A stretch of 64,000 bases of DNA, taken from contig NZ_BMQF01000023.1 in the NCBI RefSeq assembly GCF_014647975.1, forward strand, positions 1 to 64,000, read 5' to 3'. Below, piece by piece: positions 1 through 8,048 of this stretch. The DNA comes from Streptomyces fumigatiscleroticus. Its GTDB lineage: Bacteria > Actinomycetota > Actinomycetes > Streptomycetales > Streptomycetaceae. The position numbers were made by a program, and so were the translations under genes. Numbering within the stretch: position 1 is the stretch's first letter; every line of letters starts with the position of its first letter. Under the pieces are notes generated by a model, which was given only the letters and a program-made list of their open reading frames with translations, did no database searches and was not told where the DNA came from.

Positions 1-90
1 GTCGAACAGGTACGGCGGGTTGGCGGTGGCCTCCACGAACGCCTGGGCCGCCGGCTCCAGGACGGGGCGGCTGGCAGTGGTGTCGGTCAT
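1..90 (-). CDS. N-terminal fragment of a CDS, possibly an alpha/beta hydrolase
   Basis: An ATG at position 90 reading leftward opens a frame that runs off the window after 30 codons. It is preceded by a strong ribosome binding site (GAGGAGG, about 4 bases before the ATG), so the start is well supported. The visible peptide (MTDTTASRPVLEPAAQ..., then a Pro-Pro-Tyr-Leu-Phe stretch) resembles the N-terminal lead of Streptomyces acetyl-esterase or lipase-like alpha/beta hydrolases. No catalytic residue lies in the window, so the function is only a guess. A palindromic operator lies about 90 bases upstream. Confidence 0.6.
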   Translation of the reverse strand, partial: MTDTTASRPVLEPAAQAFVEATANPPYLFD

Positions 91-176
91 GACGACCTCC
101 TCGTTTCGGGTGCCGCGGGCAGGCCCCGCCGGCTCTTTCACCGTGGGGCGACGGCACACCCGGAGACTAGCGCGCT

Positions 177-198
177 ATTAAGTCGTGCACAACTAAAT
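177..198. promoter_or_regulatory. Candidate MarR/OhrR-type palindromic operator
   Basis: ATTAAGTCGTG and CACAACTAAAT form a 22-bp inverted repeat with two mismatched pairs, centred on TGCA. The site lies upstream of the leftward CDS that starts at 90 and next to a decayed MarR-type gene. Its AGTnGTGCACnACT core is the sort of site bound by MarR-family dimers. Assignment to that family rests on this context. Confidence 0.4.
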
Positions 199-228
199 CG
201 TCCCCGATTGAAACGGTCGCCATAGCAT

Positions 229-354
229 TCCGGGAGAATCCAGGGCGGCTCGGACTTCGGCACCGTCGTCCCGACGGCGTTCCCGGCGCAACAGGCCGTG
301 GGCCTCCAGGCGTTCGGGCAGCGGGGAGAGGGTGCTGGACGCCGGCCGGAGCGC
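229..354 (-). pseudogene. Remnant of a MarR-family transcriptional regulator
   Basis: Read leftward, about 40 codons give a peptide with the motif SSTLSPLPERLEAHGLLRRE followed by a basic and acidic stretch. This matches the recognition helix and the start of the wing of MarR/OhrR regulators (usual form: SGTLSPLLKRLEAAGLVRRE). The open frame continues on both sides, but the flanking sequence does not resemble the dimerisation helices of the family, and no start codon with a ribosome binding site is visible. I read it as an internal piece of a decayed gene. The neighbouring palindrome at 177-198 may have been its operator. Confidence 0.5.
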
Positions 355-844
355 CCGGTGGCCATCGGCGCGGCCATCGCCTCTGGTCCCCGTCACGGCC
401 GGGCGCCCGGCGGCGGCCGGACCGGCCTGCGCGTGACGTGACCCTCCCCCGAGCCGCGGTACGACCGCAGGGATCACGCCAACGCGCACGCCGGCGGCTT
501 CGGTGATCGAGGCGGCCGGACCGTGCCCGGTCCGCGCCCGGTCCGTGCCGTCCGGGACAGCGACGCCCCCCGCCGCCGGTCCCGTGGCGCGGACCGGCTC
601 CCCCGCACCGTCTTCCGCCCGCCGTTCCACCGCTCCCCTCCGTCCCGAGGGGCCCCCGGGATCGGCGGGGCTGATCGGCAGCATGCCGGGACGGCACGGG
701 CCGGTGCAACGGACATTCCCGTCCCGGACAGCCGTCACGCTGTCCGACCTGGTCGGCACGGGTGTCCGGGGCCGTCCCGGACAGGGGATCCCGTGGCGGA
801 ATCAAGTGTTGCCACGTCAACAAGGAGCGGGTCACGATGCGTTC
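355..844. other. Intergenic stretch without a recognisable gene
   Basis: Open frames exist on both strands, as expected for DNA this rich in GC, but none has a ribosome binding site, a family resemblance or a convincing start. The right end (about 806-844) holds the leader of the next gene, with GGAG at 824-827. The left end may contain more of the decayed MarR gene, but I cannot recognise it. Confidence 0.4.
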
Positions 845-1771
845 ATGGGACTCATGGGGGAGTTGCGGCCTCAGCAACTGCGTGATGCCGCCGAGTTCAC
901 CGCCGCTCTGCGGCAGCTCAAGGAGCGCTCGGGGCTGACGTACCGGCAGTTGGAGCAGCGGGCGGGCGAGCGGGGCGAGGTGCTGGCGCGCAGCACGCTC
1001 GCCGACGTACTGGGCGGCAAGACGGCACCGCGCCCGGAGCTGCTCGCCGCGTTCCTGCGGGTGTGCGGGGAGGGCGACCGCGTCGAGGAGTGGCTGCTGG
1101 CGTGGCGGAACGTCACCCGGCAGCAGCCGGCCGGCGCGGACGACGGCGCACCGGGCCGGCGCGGCCGCCTCCTCGCGGAACGCCGCAAGGCGCTCGTCCT
1201 GCCCGCGGCGGTGACGCTGCTGTGCCTGGTGGCCGTGACGGCGTGGGCGCTGATCTCCGCAGGTGAGCCGGGCGGCCGGAACGACGCCCGCGACGGCCGG
1301 GGGGCCTCTCCCGTCGCGCGCCCGCAACTGCCGACGGGGCAGGTGCGGATCCGCCCGGCCCACGCGGACGGGCTGTGTGTGACGGAGGGGCACGTCGACC
1401 GGTACGAGTCCGTGGTGGCGGTGCAGCGGCCGTGCGGCGAGGTCGCGCCGCAGACGACGACGCTGGCACCGGCGGGCGACGACACCTACCGGATCCAGTG
1501 GTACCGCCCGGGCCAGGGCAGGGGCTGTCTGACGCTGCTGACCGACGCGGCGGCCGCCGGGCTGCTGGAGCCCCGCAACGCCTGCGAGCAGGGCACCCGC
1601 TTCCGCGTCGAGCCGTCCGGGCCGCAGGACGGCGACCGGTACGTCCTCCACGCGGACGGCCACGGCTGCCTCGGCATCAAGGACGGGTCCACGTCGGCGG
1701 GCACGGAGGCGGCCCTGGAACCGTGCCGGGGAGGAGACGGCCAGGTGTTCGTCATCGACTCCGCGTCCTGA
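845..1771 (+). CDS. Membrane-anchored XRE-type HTH protein with extracellular ricin-like domain
   Basis: The protein has about 308 residues. Residues ~8-75 form a helix-turn-helix of the XRE-like kind common in Streptomyces (LTYRQLEQRAGERGEVLARS followed by a TLADVLGG helix). A basic patch (ERRK) then leads into one membrane helix at ~117-138. The rest, ~160-306, looks like an extracellular ricin/beta-trefoil-type module with paired cysteines (GLCVTE, RGCLTLL, HGCLGIK). Such proteins are thought to link cell-surface sensing to a cytoplasmic DNA- or protein-binding domain; ligand and target are unknown. GGAG at 824-827 is somewhat far from the ATG at 845. ATG at 854 or GTG at 806 are possible alternatives in the same frame. 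Confidence 0.75.
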   Translation: MGLMGELRPQQLRDAAEFTAALRQLKERSGLTYRQLEQRAGERGEVLARSTLADVLGGKTAPRPELLAAFLRVCGEGDRVEEWLLAWRNVTRQQPAGADDGAPGRRGRLLAERRKALVLPAAVTLLCLVAVTAWALISAGEPGGRNDARDGRGASPVARPQLPTGQVRIRPAHADGLCVTEGHVDRYESVVAVQRPCGEVAPQTTTLAPAGDDTYRIQWYRPGQGRGCLTLLTDAAAAGLLEPRNACEQGTRFRVEPSGPQDGDRYVLHADGHGCLGIKDGSTSAGTEAALEPCRGGDGQVFVIDSAS

Positions 1772-2105
1772 CGGTCCCGGACACGACACGGAACCTCGGT
1801 CCTGGGCCCCCGGAACGGCCGGTGACGTGCCCGGTTCGGGCCCGTACCGGGCACCGTCGGCGCAGGCCGTCCGGGCGGGGCGCGGGGACGGACGGCCGTG
1901 CCGGCCCGCGGACCGGGCCGTGCCGCCCTCACCGGTGCCCGTTCGGGCGCGGGACCGGGCCCCGTCCGCCCGTACACGCGCCGCGCTTTGGGCCCTGAAC
2001 TGGGCCCTGACCAGGTACGTGGACCCTGTCCCCGCGGCTGCGCCCTCCCTACCGTCGGTCGTCGGCGTGGTGAGCATGGGGAACGAGGGCCGGGAGAGCT
2101 GTGCG
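1772..2105. other. Intergenic region, mostly featureless
   Basis: No gene is seen. The only local structure is a short direct repeat of GGGCCCTGA at 1990-1998 and 2002-2010, spaced 12 bases start to start, about 100 bases before the next start codon. It might be part of that gene's promoter region. No clear -35/-10 pair was found. Confidence 0.4.
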
Positions 2106-3857
2106 ATGACCGGATCGGCGGGAACGGGACGGACGGTGCGGGCGGGTGCGACGGACCGTGACGGCGGCCAGGGCGCGGTCGAGTACCTGGGAGTGGTCGC
2201 GGTCGTCGGAGCCGTCGTCCTCGCCATCGCGGGCACGAGCCTGGGCACGGATGTCGACGAGGCGCTGACGTGCCAGGTGCAACGGGTGGCCGGTGGCGGC
2301 GGTTGCGGCTCCGACCGGGCCGGCGGCCCGTCGGACGGGGAATCCGGGCAGCCGGAGGACCCGGACGGCACGCCGCCCGCCGGCGACGACCCGTTCCAGC
2401 CGGCCAAGTGCCTGCTCTCCTCCGAGGAGACCAAGGACACGGTGGTGGTCCAGATCCTGTTCATCAAGATCTCCAGTACCGAGCAGGTCAAGGTCCAGCA
2501 GTGGTCGGACGGTTCGGTCAGCCTGGAGCGGGTCACCAGCAGCGGAGCGGGGGTCACCGCGAGCATCGGCGCCGACATTCCCGGCCTGAAGAACTGGGGC
2601 GGCGGCGCCTCGCTGAGCGGCAGTTACGTCAAGAGCAGCGGCAGCGGCGGGCAGTGGCTGTTCAACGCGCACAAGTCGGACGACCACCAGAAGGACCTGG
2701 AGGAGAACCTCGCCGACGCCAAGCAGTTCGCCGAGTACCTCAAGGCGGCCGCCAAGTGCCGCAACCGCCCGCCCGGCGCCCGCTCCGCCGAGCTGGGCAT
2801 GATCTGCGGCGCGGCGGCCGACGACAAGAAGCCGGACGTCGACCCGGAGAAGGCACCGGACGTCGACATCACCAAGAGCACCACCGAGATCTCCGGCGAC
2901 GTGAGCTTCGGCGGCAAGTACGCCAAGGACGACAAGGCCGTGAAGTCCCTGAAGGACCACATCGCCGCGGAGATCAGGAAGCACAACCCCAAGGCCTCCC
3001 CCGCCGAGCTGGAGAAGAAGATCGAAGAGGCGCAGAACACCGTGATCGGCTCGGCGCCGGACACCAAAGGGGTCGGCAGTGTGTCCTCCCAGGGGCTGTC
3101 CGGGACGATGAGCAAGGACGTCGTCGTACTGCGGGCCCGGACCGGACCGGACAGCGGGAAGATCACCTTCGTCTACACCTTCGAGATGAACGGCAAGGCC
3201 GGCGAGGGCTACCAGGCCGGCGGCTCCCACATGCAGCAGGTCGCCGTCACCTACGACGCCGCGAGCTACGACAAGGAGACCGAGGAGGGCCGCCCGCACC
3301 GCCCGGAGAAACTGAAGATCACCACGAGCGAGGAGAGCACCGGCGGCCCCGGCGTCACCGTCGGCGGCTCCGCCAACACCGGACCGGTCACCCTCGACGT
3401 CGGCGGCGGCGGTGGCGAGGCCGACACCCGGCTGCACACCGAGATCGCCGAGCTGACGCTCGACGACGACCGGGACCGCGCCACCGTCGAGGACTGGATA
3501 CGCGGCCGCGGCGACCACCCCGCCGAGGCCGGCATCCCCTCACCGCACGCCGCCGCCGATCCACTGCCCGCGGACGCGGGCCCGGTGGAGCGTCTGCTGC
3601 ACGACAAGGCGCAGATATCCAGCCTGGACTACGACGTCAACACCGACTGGTGGAACGCCTCGCTCGGCATCGGCTTCGGTCTCTCGGCCGGTTCGCTGAG
3701 CGTGGGCTTCAAGCTCTTCGGCCTGGACGTCACCCACGAGGAGCGGACCCAGACCATCACCGGCAACCCCGCCTACGCCGGGGCGCCGGAGCCGGACGGC
3801 AGCCGTCCGTGGAAGCCGTTCACCAAGTGCAGTGAGACCAAGCCGGTGACGAGCTGA
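2106..3857 (+). CDS. Large exported protein with Flp-prepilin-like N-terminus, function unknown
   Basis: The protein has 583 residues. After a short basic leader, G21-Q22-G-A-V-E26-Y is followed by about 15 hydrophobic residues. This matches the class III (Flp/Tad) prepilin signal: cleavage after Gly, Glu at +5, Tyr at +6. Flp pilins are only 50-80 residues long. Here the signal is followed by some 530 residues of hydrophilic sequence with Gly/Ser-rich beta-like stretches, a Lys/Glu-rich helical region (~290-320) and a few Cys. I do not recognise the large domain. GGGAGAG about 8 bases upstream supports ATG 2106 over the in-frame ATG 30 bases earlier. No Tad assembly genes lie nearby. Confidence 0.7.
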   Translation: MTGSAGTGRTVRAGATDRDGGQGAVEYLGVVAVVGAVVLAIAGTSLGTDVDEALTCQVQRVAGGGGCGSDRAGGPSDGESGQPEDPDGTPPAGDDPFQPAKCLLSSEETKDTVVVQILFIKISSTEQVKVQQWSDGSVSLERVTSSGAGVTASIGADIPGLKNWGGGASLSGSYVKSSGSGGQWLFNAHKSDDHQKDLEENLADAKQFAEYLKAAAKCRNRPPGARSAELGMICGAAADDKKPDVDPEKAPDVDITKSTTEISGDVSFGGKYAKDDKAVKSLKDHIAAEIRKHNPKASPAELEKKIEEAQNTVIGSAPDTKGVGSVSSQGLSGTMSKDVVVLRARTGPDSGKITFVYTFEMNGKAGEGYQAGGSHMQQVAVTYDAASYDKETEEGRPHRPEKLKITTSEESTGGPGVTVGGSANTGPVTLDVGGGGGEADTRLHTEIAELTLDDDRDRATVEDWIRGRGDHPAEAGIPSPHAAADPLPADAGPVERLLHDKAQISSLDYDVNTDWWNASLGIGFGLSAGSLSVGFKLFGLDVTHEERTQTITGNPAYAGAPEPDGSRPWKPFTKCSETKPVTS

Positions 3858-3876
3858 CCCGTGCCGTGCGGGTACG

Positions 3877-3891
3877 GCCCCGTCGCGGGGC
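3877..3891 (+). terminator. Short hairpin after the exported-protein gene
   Basis: GCCCCG and CGGGGC pair perfectly around a 3-base loop, 20 bases after the stop codon. There is no T tract, as usual in Streptomyces. The stem is short, so this is weak evidence of a terminator. Confidence 0.3.
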
Positions 3892-3935
3892 AACCGGACT
3901 TCGAAGCAGTCCGGCCCGAACGAGGAGAGACCGCG

Positions 3936-4901
3936 ATGGGGACCGCCGTCCACGTTCCGCAGACCCGGGACATGATCGGGGAGGAACTCTCCGGAGACGA
4001 GGCGCTGACCGCCCTGCGCCGGTACGGAGGCATGCGGCTGCTGGCCGACTCCTTCGCCCGGTTCCGGTACGCGGACGGCTTCACCAACGCGCGCGCCCTC
4101 GGTTTCCAGGTGGTGCTCGGGCTGGTGCCGTTCACCGTGGCGCTGGTGGGCCTGGCCACCTCGGTGCACACCGAGGGCGTGGGCCGGATCGTCGAACTGA
4201 CCCTGGGCCGGATCGTGCCGGGCGCCAGCGCGGACGTCGTGGAGGAGGCGCTCAGCGGCACCCGGCGCAGCGCGCACGGCGATGTGTGGTCCACCCTCGC
4301 CCTCTGGCTGGGCCTGGGGTTCGCGCTGCTGAACCTGGCCTCGGCGATGGGGCAGGTGGAGCGGGGCGCCAACCGCATCTACGGCATCGAGCGCGACCGG
4401 CCCTTCCCCCGGAAGTACGGCCGGGCCCTGCTGCTCGCGCTCGCGGCCGGCCTGCCCATGGTGCTGGGGTTCCTCGTGCTCGTCGCCGGGGAGGCGGTCG
4501 GTGACGCGGTCGCGCAGTCCCTCGGCCGGCCCGGCGGCGGTCCCGGCTGGTGGGGCGCGCTGGAAGTGCCGGTGGGGCTGGTGCTGGCCTGGGTCGCCTC
4601 ATCGGTGATCTTCCGCTGGTCGCCCCGGCGGGTGCAGCCCGGCTACACCTGGCTGGCCTTCGGCTCCGCCGTCCATCTGCTGCTGTGGGTGTCGGCGACC
4701 TGGCTGCTGGCGCTGTACGTCGGCCGTAGCGGAGGCTTCGGCGCCGTGTACGGACCGCTCACGGCCTTCGTCGCCCTGCTGCTGTGGGCCAACCTCACCG
4801 GTGTCGCCCTCTTCCTGGGCATCGCGTTCGCGGCCCAGCTGGAGGCGGCCCGGGCCGGCATCGAGAAGCCCGTACGCCCGGACCCCGGCCCCGGCGCCTG
4901 A
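3936..4901 (+). CDS. YihY/virulence factor BrkB family membrane protein
   Basis: The protein has 321 residues and the features of the BrkB/YihY family: an N-terminal amphipathic stretch (RYGGMRLLADSFARFRYADG), a helix containing GFQVVLGLVPFTVALVGLA, and further membrane helices near 130-150, 165-190, 210-235, 250-275 and 285-310. These are polytopic inner-membrane proteins whose biochemical role is not settled; older annotation as ribonuclease BN is wrong. ATG 3936 has GAGGAGAG about 7 bases upstream. The gene stands alone, with a repeat array immediately downstream. Confidence 0.85.
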   Translation: MGTAVHVPQTRDMIGEELSGDEALTALRRYGGMRLLADSFARFRYADGFTNARALGFQVVLGLVPFTVALVGLATSVHTEGVGRIVELTLGRIVPGASADVVEEALSGTRRSAHGDVWSTLALWLGLGFALLNLASAMGQVERGANRIYGIERDRPFPRKYGRALLLALAAGLPMVLGFLVLVAGEAVGDAVAQSLGRPGGGPGWWGALEVPVGLVLAWVASSVIFRWSPRRVQPGYTWLAFGSAVHLLLWVSATWLLALYVGRSGGFGAVYGPLTAFVALLLWANLTGVALFLGIAFAAQLEAARAGIEKPVRPDPGPGA

Positions 4902-5003
4902 ACACGGCCCGCGGAAGCGGTACCCGCCTCGGCGCACGGAGGCGGTACCTGCCTCGGCGGACGGAGGCGGTACCTGCCTCGGCGCACCGGGAGCGGTACC
5001 TGC

Positions 5004-5143
5004 CTCGGCGCACACGAGCCGTACACCGCTCGGGGAGCGGTACTTCCTTCGGCGCGCGGAAGCCGTACCCGCCCGGCGCACCCGCGCCACCGGCGCGGTG
5101 GCCGGCGTCCGCGGCGGAGAGGGGCCGCCCGGGTTTCGCGCCG
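5004..5143 (+). repeat. 140-bp direct repeat, copy 1
   Basis: This segment recurs at 5335-5474, 331 bases downstream, with only about two or three differences visible (for example GGGGCCGCC against GGGGTCGTC). It includes several of the GGTACC-type units and a unique part ending GGGTTTCGCGCCG. Such close identity suggests a recent duplication. Confidence 0.8.
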
Positions 5144-5334
5144 CGCACACCGAAGCCGTACCGCTACGGCGCACACGAGCGGTACCCGCTCGGCGCACCC
5201 GCGCCACAGGCACGGCAGCCGACGCCCGCCACGGACAGGAGCCGTCCGACCTCCACACCGCGCACACCAAGAAGCCGTACCCGCCTCGGCGCACGGAGGC
5301 GGTACCTGCCTCGGCGCACCGGGAGCGGTACCCC

Positions 5335-5474
5335 CTCGGCGCACACGAGCCGTACACCGCTCGGGGAGCGGTACTTCCTTCGGCGCGCGGAAGCCGTACC
5401 CGCCCGGCGCACCCGCGCCACCGGCGCGGTGGCCGGCGTCCGCGGCGGAGAGGGGTCGTCCGGGTTTCGCGCCG
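5335..5474 (+). repeat. 140-bp direct repeat, copy 2
   Basis: Second copy of the segment at 5004-5143. The similarity continues further to the left in both copies with a 1-base slip, where one copy has GGTACCTGCCTCGG and the other GGTACCCCCTCGG. It ends about 170 bases before the next promoter. Confidence 0.8.
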
Positions 5475-5641
5475 TGTCCGGCCGTGCGGCGGGGCGCCGG
5501 GCGGTGCCGCAGCCGGCTCGGGCACCGGCTGCGGCACGCCCCAGGGTCCGGGCCGCGGGAGGAGGGACGCCCCGGACGGCGTCCGACTTCCCCGCCCCGG
5601 CGCCCGCACACTGCGCCGGACGAGTGATCGTCCCGTCACGG

Positions 5642-5656
5642 AACGATCGTTATGAT
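5642..5656 (+). promoter_or_regulatory. Palindrome AACGATCGTT overlapping a TATGAT -10 element
   Basis: AACGATCGTT at 5642-5651 is a perfect 10-bp palindrome whose last T is the first base of TATGAT (5651-5656), a good -10 hexamer 45 bases before the regulator start. No convincing -35 is present. An operator at this position would let the downstream DeoR/LacI-type regulator repress its own gene. Confidence 0.45.
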
Positions 5657-5700
5657 GGCGCGCATCGATCAAACGAACACGCGCGGCTCGGGGAGGGCTC

Positions 5701-6858
5701 ATGCGGGAGCCGGTCGATCTCAGGCGTCAGCGGATCCTCGCGGCGGTGCAGGCGCGCGGCAGCGCCCGGGTGCGGGACCTCGCCGCCGAGCTCGAGGTGT
5801 CGGTGGTGACGGTGCGCCGGGACGTGGAGGAGCTGACCCGCGAGGGCAGGCTGCGGCGCGGCCACGGGGTGGTCCGCTCGACCCTGCCCGCGCAGGAACC
5901 GCCCGCCGGCGGCACCGCGGACGGGGACACGGTCGCGGTGGTGGTGCCGGAGCGGCACACCTACCTGTACGAGGCCCTGCACGGCGCGCGCACGGTGCTG
6001 GAGGAGGCCGGCCTGCGCATCGCGCTGCACATCGCCCCGCCGGTCGCCGAGGCCGAACGCCCGCTGGTGGAACGGGCGCTGGCGGACGGCGCGCGGGGGC
6101 TGCTGCTGGCGCCGCGGTGGCGCACCCTGGCCGTGGAGGAGGCCGACTACGCGTGGCTCGCCGCGCTGGACGTGCCGGCGGTGCTGATGGAGCGCCGGCC
6201 GCGGCCCGGCAGCCCGCTGCACGCCATGGACTCCGTCTGCTCCGACCACGGGTACGGGGCGCATCTCGCCGTGGAGCATCTGGTCGGGCTCGGCCACCGG
6301 CGGCTGGTGTTCGCCACGCGCGACGACAGCCCCACCGCGCGCACGCTGCGGGCCGCGTTCACCGAGGTCGCCGAGGCGCACCCGCTGGTGCGGGAGTGGG
6401 CGTGGACGCTGAGCTCGCCGACGGCCGGCCCGGAAGGGACGGCCGGGACGGCCGGGACGGCCGGGACGGCCGGGACGGCCGGGACGGCCGGGACGGCCGG
6501 GGCGGAGCAACTCCCCGCGCTGCTGCGGAAGCTGGGCGCGACCGCGGCGGTGGTGCACGGTGACGTGGACGCGCTGATGCTCGTCCAGCAGCTGGCGGAG
6601 ACCGGGGTGCGGGTGCCGGAGGACTGCTCGGTCGTGGCCTACGACGACGTGGTCGCCGGTCTCGGCACCACGCCGCTGACCGCCGTGGCACCGCCCAAGG
6701 CGGAGGTCGGCCGGGTCGCGGCGGAGCTGCTGCTGCGGCGTCTGGGCCGGGCGGGCGGAGCGGTGCGGTCGGTGTGCCGGATCGAGCTGCTGCCGACGCT
6801 GAGCGTGCGCGGCTCGACCCGGCGTGTCGGGGACACGCCGAACGCAATGAGCGTTTGA
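5701..6858 (+). CDS. DeoR-type HTH / LacI-type sensor hybrid transcriptional regulator
   Basis: The protein has 385 residues. Residues ~7-60 form a DeoR-family winged helix (RILAAVQARG, RDLAAELEVSVVTVRRDVEE, LRRGHGVV). From ~80 it becomes a LacI/periplasmic-binding-protein-like sugar sensor (VAVVVPE..., VPAVLMERRP, SVVAYDDVVAGLGTTPLTAV). This combination is typical of Streptomyces regulators of oligosaccharide operons. ATG 5701 has GGGGAGG about 5 bases upstream. Residues ~246-266 are seven Gly-Thr-Ala triplets encoded by a 9-bp minisatellite, inserted in the sensor domain. The sugar operon follows directly, so local control is likely. Confidence 0.85.
   Translation: MREPVDLRRQRILAAVQARGSARVRDLAAELEVSVVTVRRDVEELTREGRLRRGHGVVRSTLPAQEPPAGGTADGDTVAVVVPERHTYLYEALHGARTVLEEAGLRIALHIAPPVAEAERPLVERALADGARGLLLAPRWRTLAVEEADYAWLAALDVPAVLMERRPRPGSPLHAMDSVCSDHGYGAHLAVEHLVGLGHRRLVFATRDDSPTARTLRAAFTEVAEAHPLVREWAWTLSSPTAGPEGTAGTAGTAGTAGTAGTAGTAGAEQLPALLRKLGATAAVVHGDVDALMLVQQLAETGVRVPEDCSVVAYDDVVAGLGTTPLTAVAPPKAEVGRVAAELLLRRLGRAGGAVRSVCRIELLPTLSVRGSTRRVGDTPNAMSV
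6436..6498 (+). repeat. Coding minisatellite, seven 9-bp units
   Basis: Seven tandem copies of GGGACGGCC encode (Gly-Thr-Ala)7 inside the sensor domain of the regulator. Copy number is likely to vary between strains without shifting the frame. Confidence 0.9.
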
Positions 6859-6914
6859 CCGCTTTATTTTCCTCTGATCGCTCTATTGACCGCTTGCGAT
6901 CGGCCGATGAGGAT
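6855..6914 (+). promoter_or_regulatory. Promoter and candidate operator of the sugar operon
   Basis: TTGACCGCTT occurs twice, at 6855-6864 (overlapping the regulator stop codon) and 6886-6895. The second TTGACC is followed after 17 bases by GAGGAT (6909-6914), a plausible -35/-10 pair. GATCGC (6876-6881) and GCGATC (6896-6901) form an inverted repeat that straddles this -35, a good place for repressor binding. The binding-protein gene starts at 6969. Confidence 0.45.
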
Positions 6915-6968
6915 TCCCGTGTCCCCGAACCGTCGTGTCCCCGACACGCAGGAGCCGCGGGAGGCCGC

Positions 6969-8048
6969 ATGCCCGGTCGACACAGCCGTCGATCCGTGCT
7001 CGCCGCGATGGCCGCCGTACCGCTGACAGGAGCCGTGAGCGCCTGTAGCGGGGGGTCGGACGCGCGGTCGAGCAGCAGCACCAGCAGGACCACGCGCATC
7101 ACCTTCTGGTCCGCCCTGCGCGGCAGCCAGGAGGTGGTCGACGCGTTCAATCGCACACACGACCGCATCCAGGTCGAGTTCCAGCAGATCCCGTCCGGCG
7201 GGCAGGGCGGCTACGCCAAGCTCAGCAACGCCGCCCGGGCCGGCAACGCCCCCGACGTCGCCACGATCGAGTACCCGCAGGTCCCGGGGTTCGCCATCGA
7301 CGGCGTCGCCCGCGACATCACCGGCCTCGTCAGCGACGGCCTGCGCCGCAAGCTGCTGCCGCAGGCGCTGGGGCTGACCACCTTCGAGGGGCGGGTGTTC
7401 AGCGTCCCGCTGGACGTCGAGCCCATGGTGATGCACTACCGCGCCGACCTGTTCGACCAGTACGGCCTTCACGTCCCCGGCACCTGGGAGGAGTTCGCCG
7501 AGCTGGCGGCCACCGTGCACCGCAGGGCGCCCGCCCGGCGGCTGGTGCTGTTCCCCACCGACGGGATGACCCAGTTCGCCGCCTACTCCTGGCAGGCCGG
7601 CGCCCAGTGGTTCGACACCTCCGGCGGTGCCTGGAACGTCTCCCTCGCCGACGCGCCCACCCGGCGCGTGGCGGCGTACTGGCAGCGCCTGATCGACAAC
7701 GACGACGTCTTCATGAACGCCGTGGAGAGCAGACAGTCCGACGCGCAGATCGGGGGCGGCCTGGTGCTCACCCGGCTCAGCGGTGCCTGGGACGCCGGGG
7801 CGCAGATGAACGCGCGGCCCGGTCAGAAGGGCCGGTGGCGGATCGCCCCGCTGCCGCAGTGGGACACCGGCGAGGCGTATGTCGGCACGCACGGCGGCTC
7901 CACCTTCGCCGTCACCAAGGACAGCCGGCACCCTCAGGCGGCGATGGAGTTCATCGAGTGGCAGGTGTCCCACCCCGACGCCCTGCGCGCCCGCCTGTCC
8001 AGCGGCACCAGCAGCCAGTACCCGGCGGCACCCGGCCTGGTCGCCGCC
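6969..8048 (+). pseudogene. ABC sugar-binding lipoprotein, 3'-truncated by deletion
   Basis: About 360 codons encode an extracellular solute-binding protein of the carbohydrate-uptake (CUT1) type. It has a twin-Arg leader and lipobox-like segment ending in SACSGG, then TRITFWSALRGSQEVVDAFN, a VATIEYPQ strand and a TWEEFAELA helix. Family members are about 420-440 residues. Near 8043-8050 the sequence switches abruptly to the C-terminus of a permease in another frame, and the original frame then runs through unrelated residues to a stop at 8187-8189. GGGAGG just upstream supports ATG 6969. The last 70 or so residues are missing, so the product is probably inactive. Confidence 0.8.

Larger units (their letters stand above)
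4916..5475. repeat. Array of GGTACC-centred palindromic repeats
   Basis: Immediately after the BrkB gene, units of about 25-27 bases recur, with core CGGTACCTGCCTCGGCGCAC and variants. The best units contain an inverted repeat, GAGGC-GGTACCT-GCCTC, at 4939-4955, 4964-4980 and 5296-5312; a close variant (GGAGCGGTACCTGCCTC) ends at 5006. Further decayed units carry CCGTACAC, GGTACTTC or CCGTACCC. All frames are open through the array, but none has a start site or normal codon use, so I read it as non-coding. The role is unknown; possibilities are a protein-binding array, an mRNA 3'-end structure or a mobile palindromic element. Confidence 0.75.

Noticed and set aside
4784..5809. Open frames through the GGTACC repeat array
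   Set aside because: All six frames stay open because of composition; the peptides are Arg/Pro/Ala repeats with no start signal, so no protein is called.
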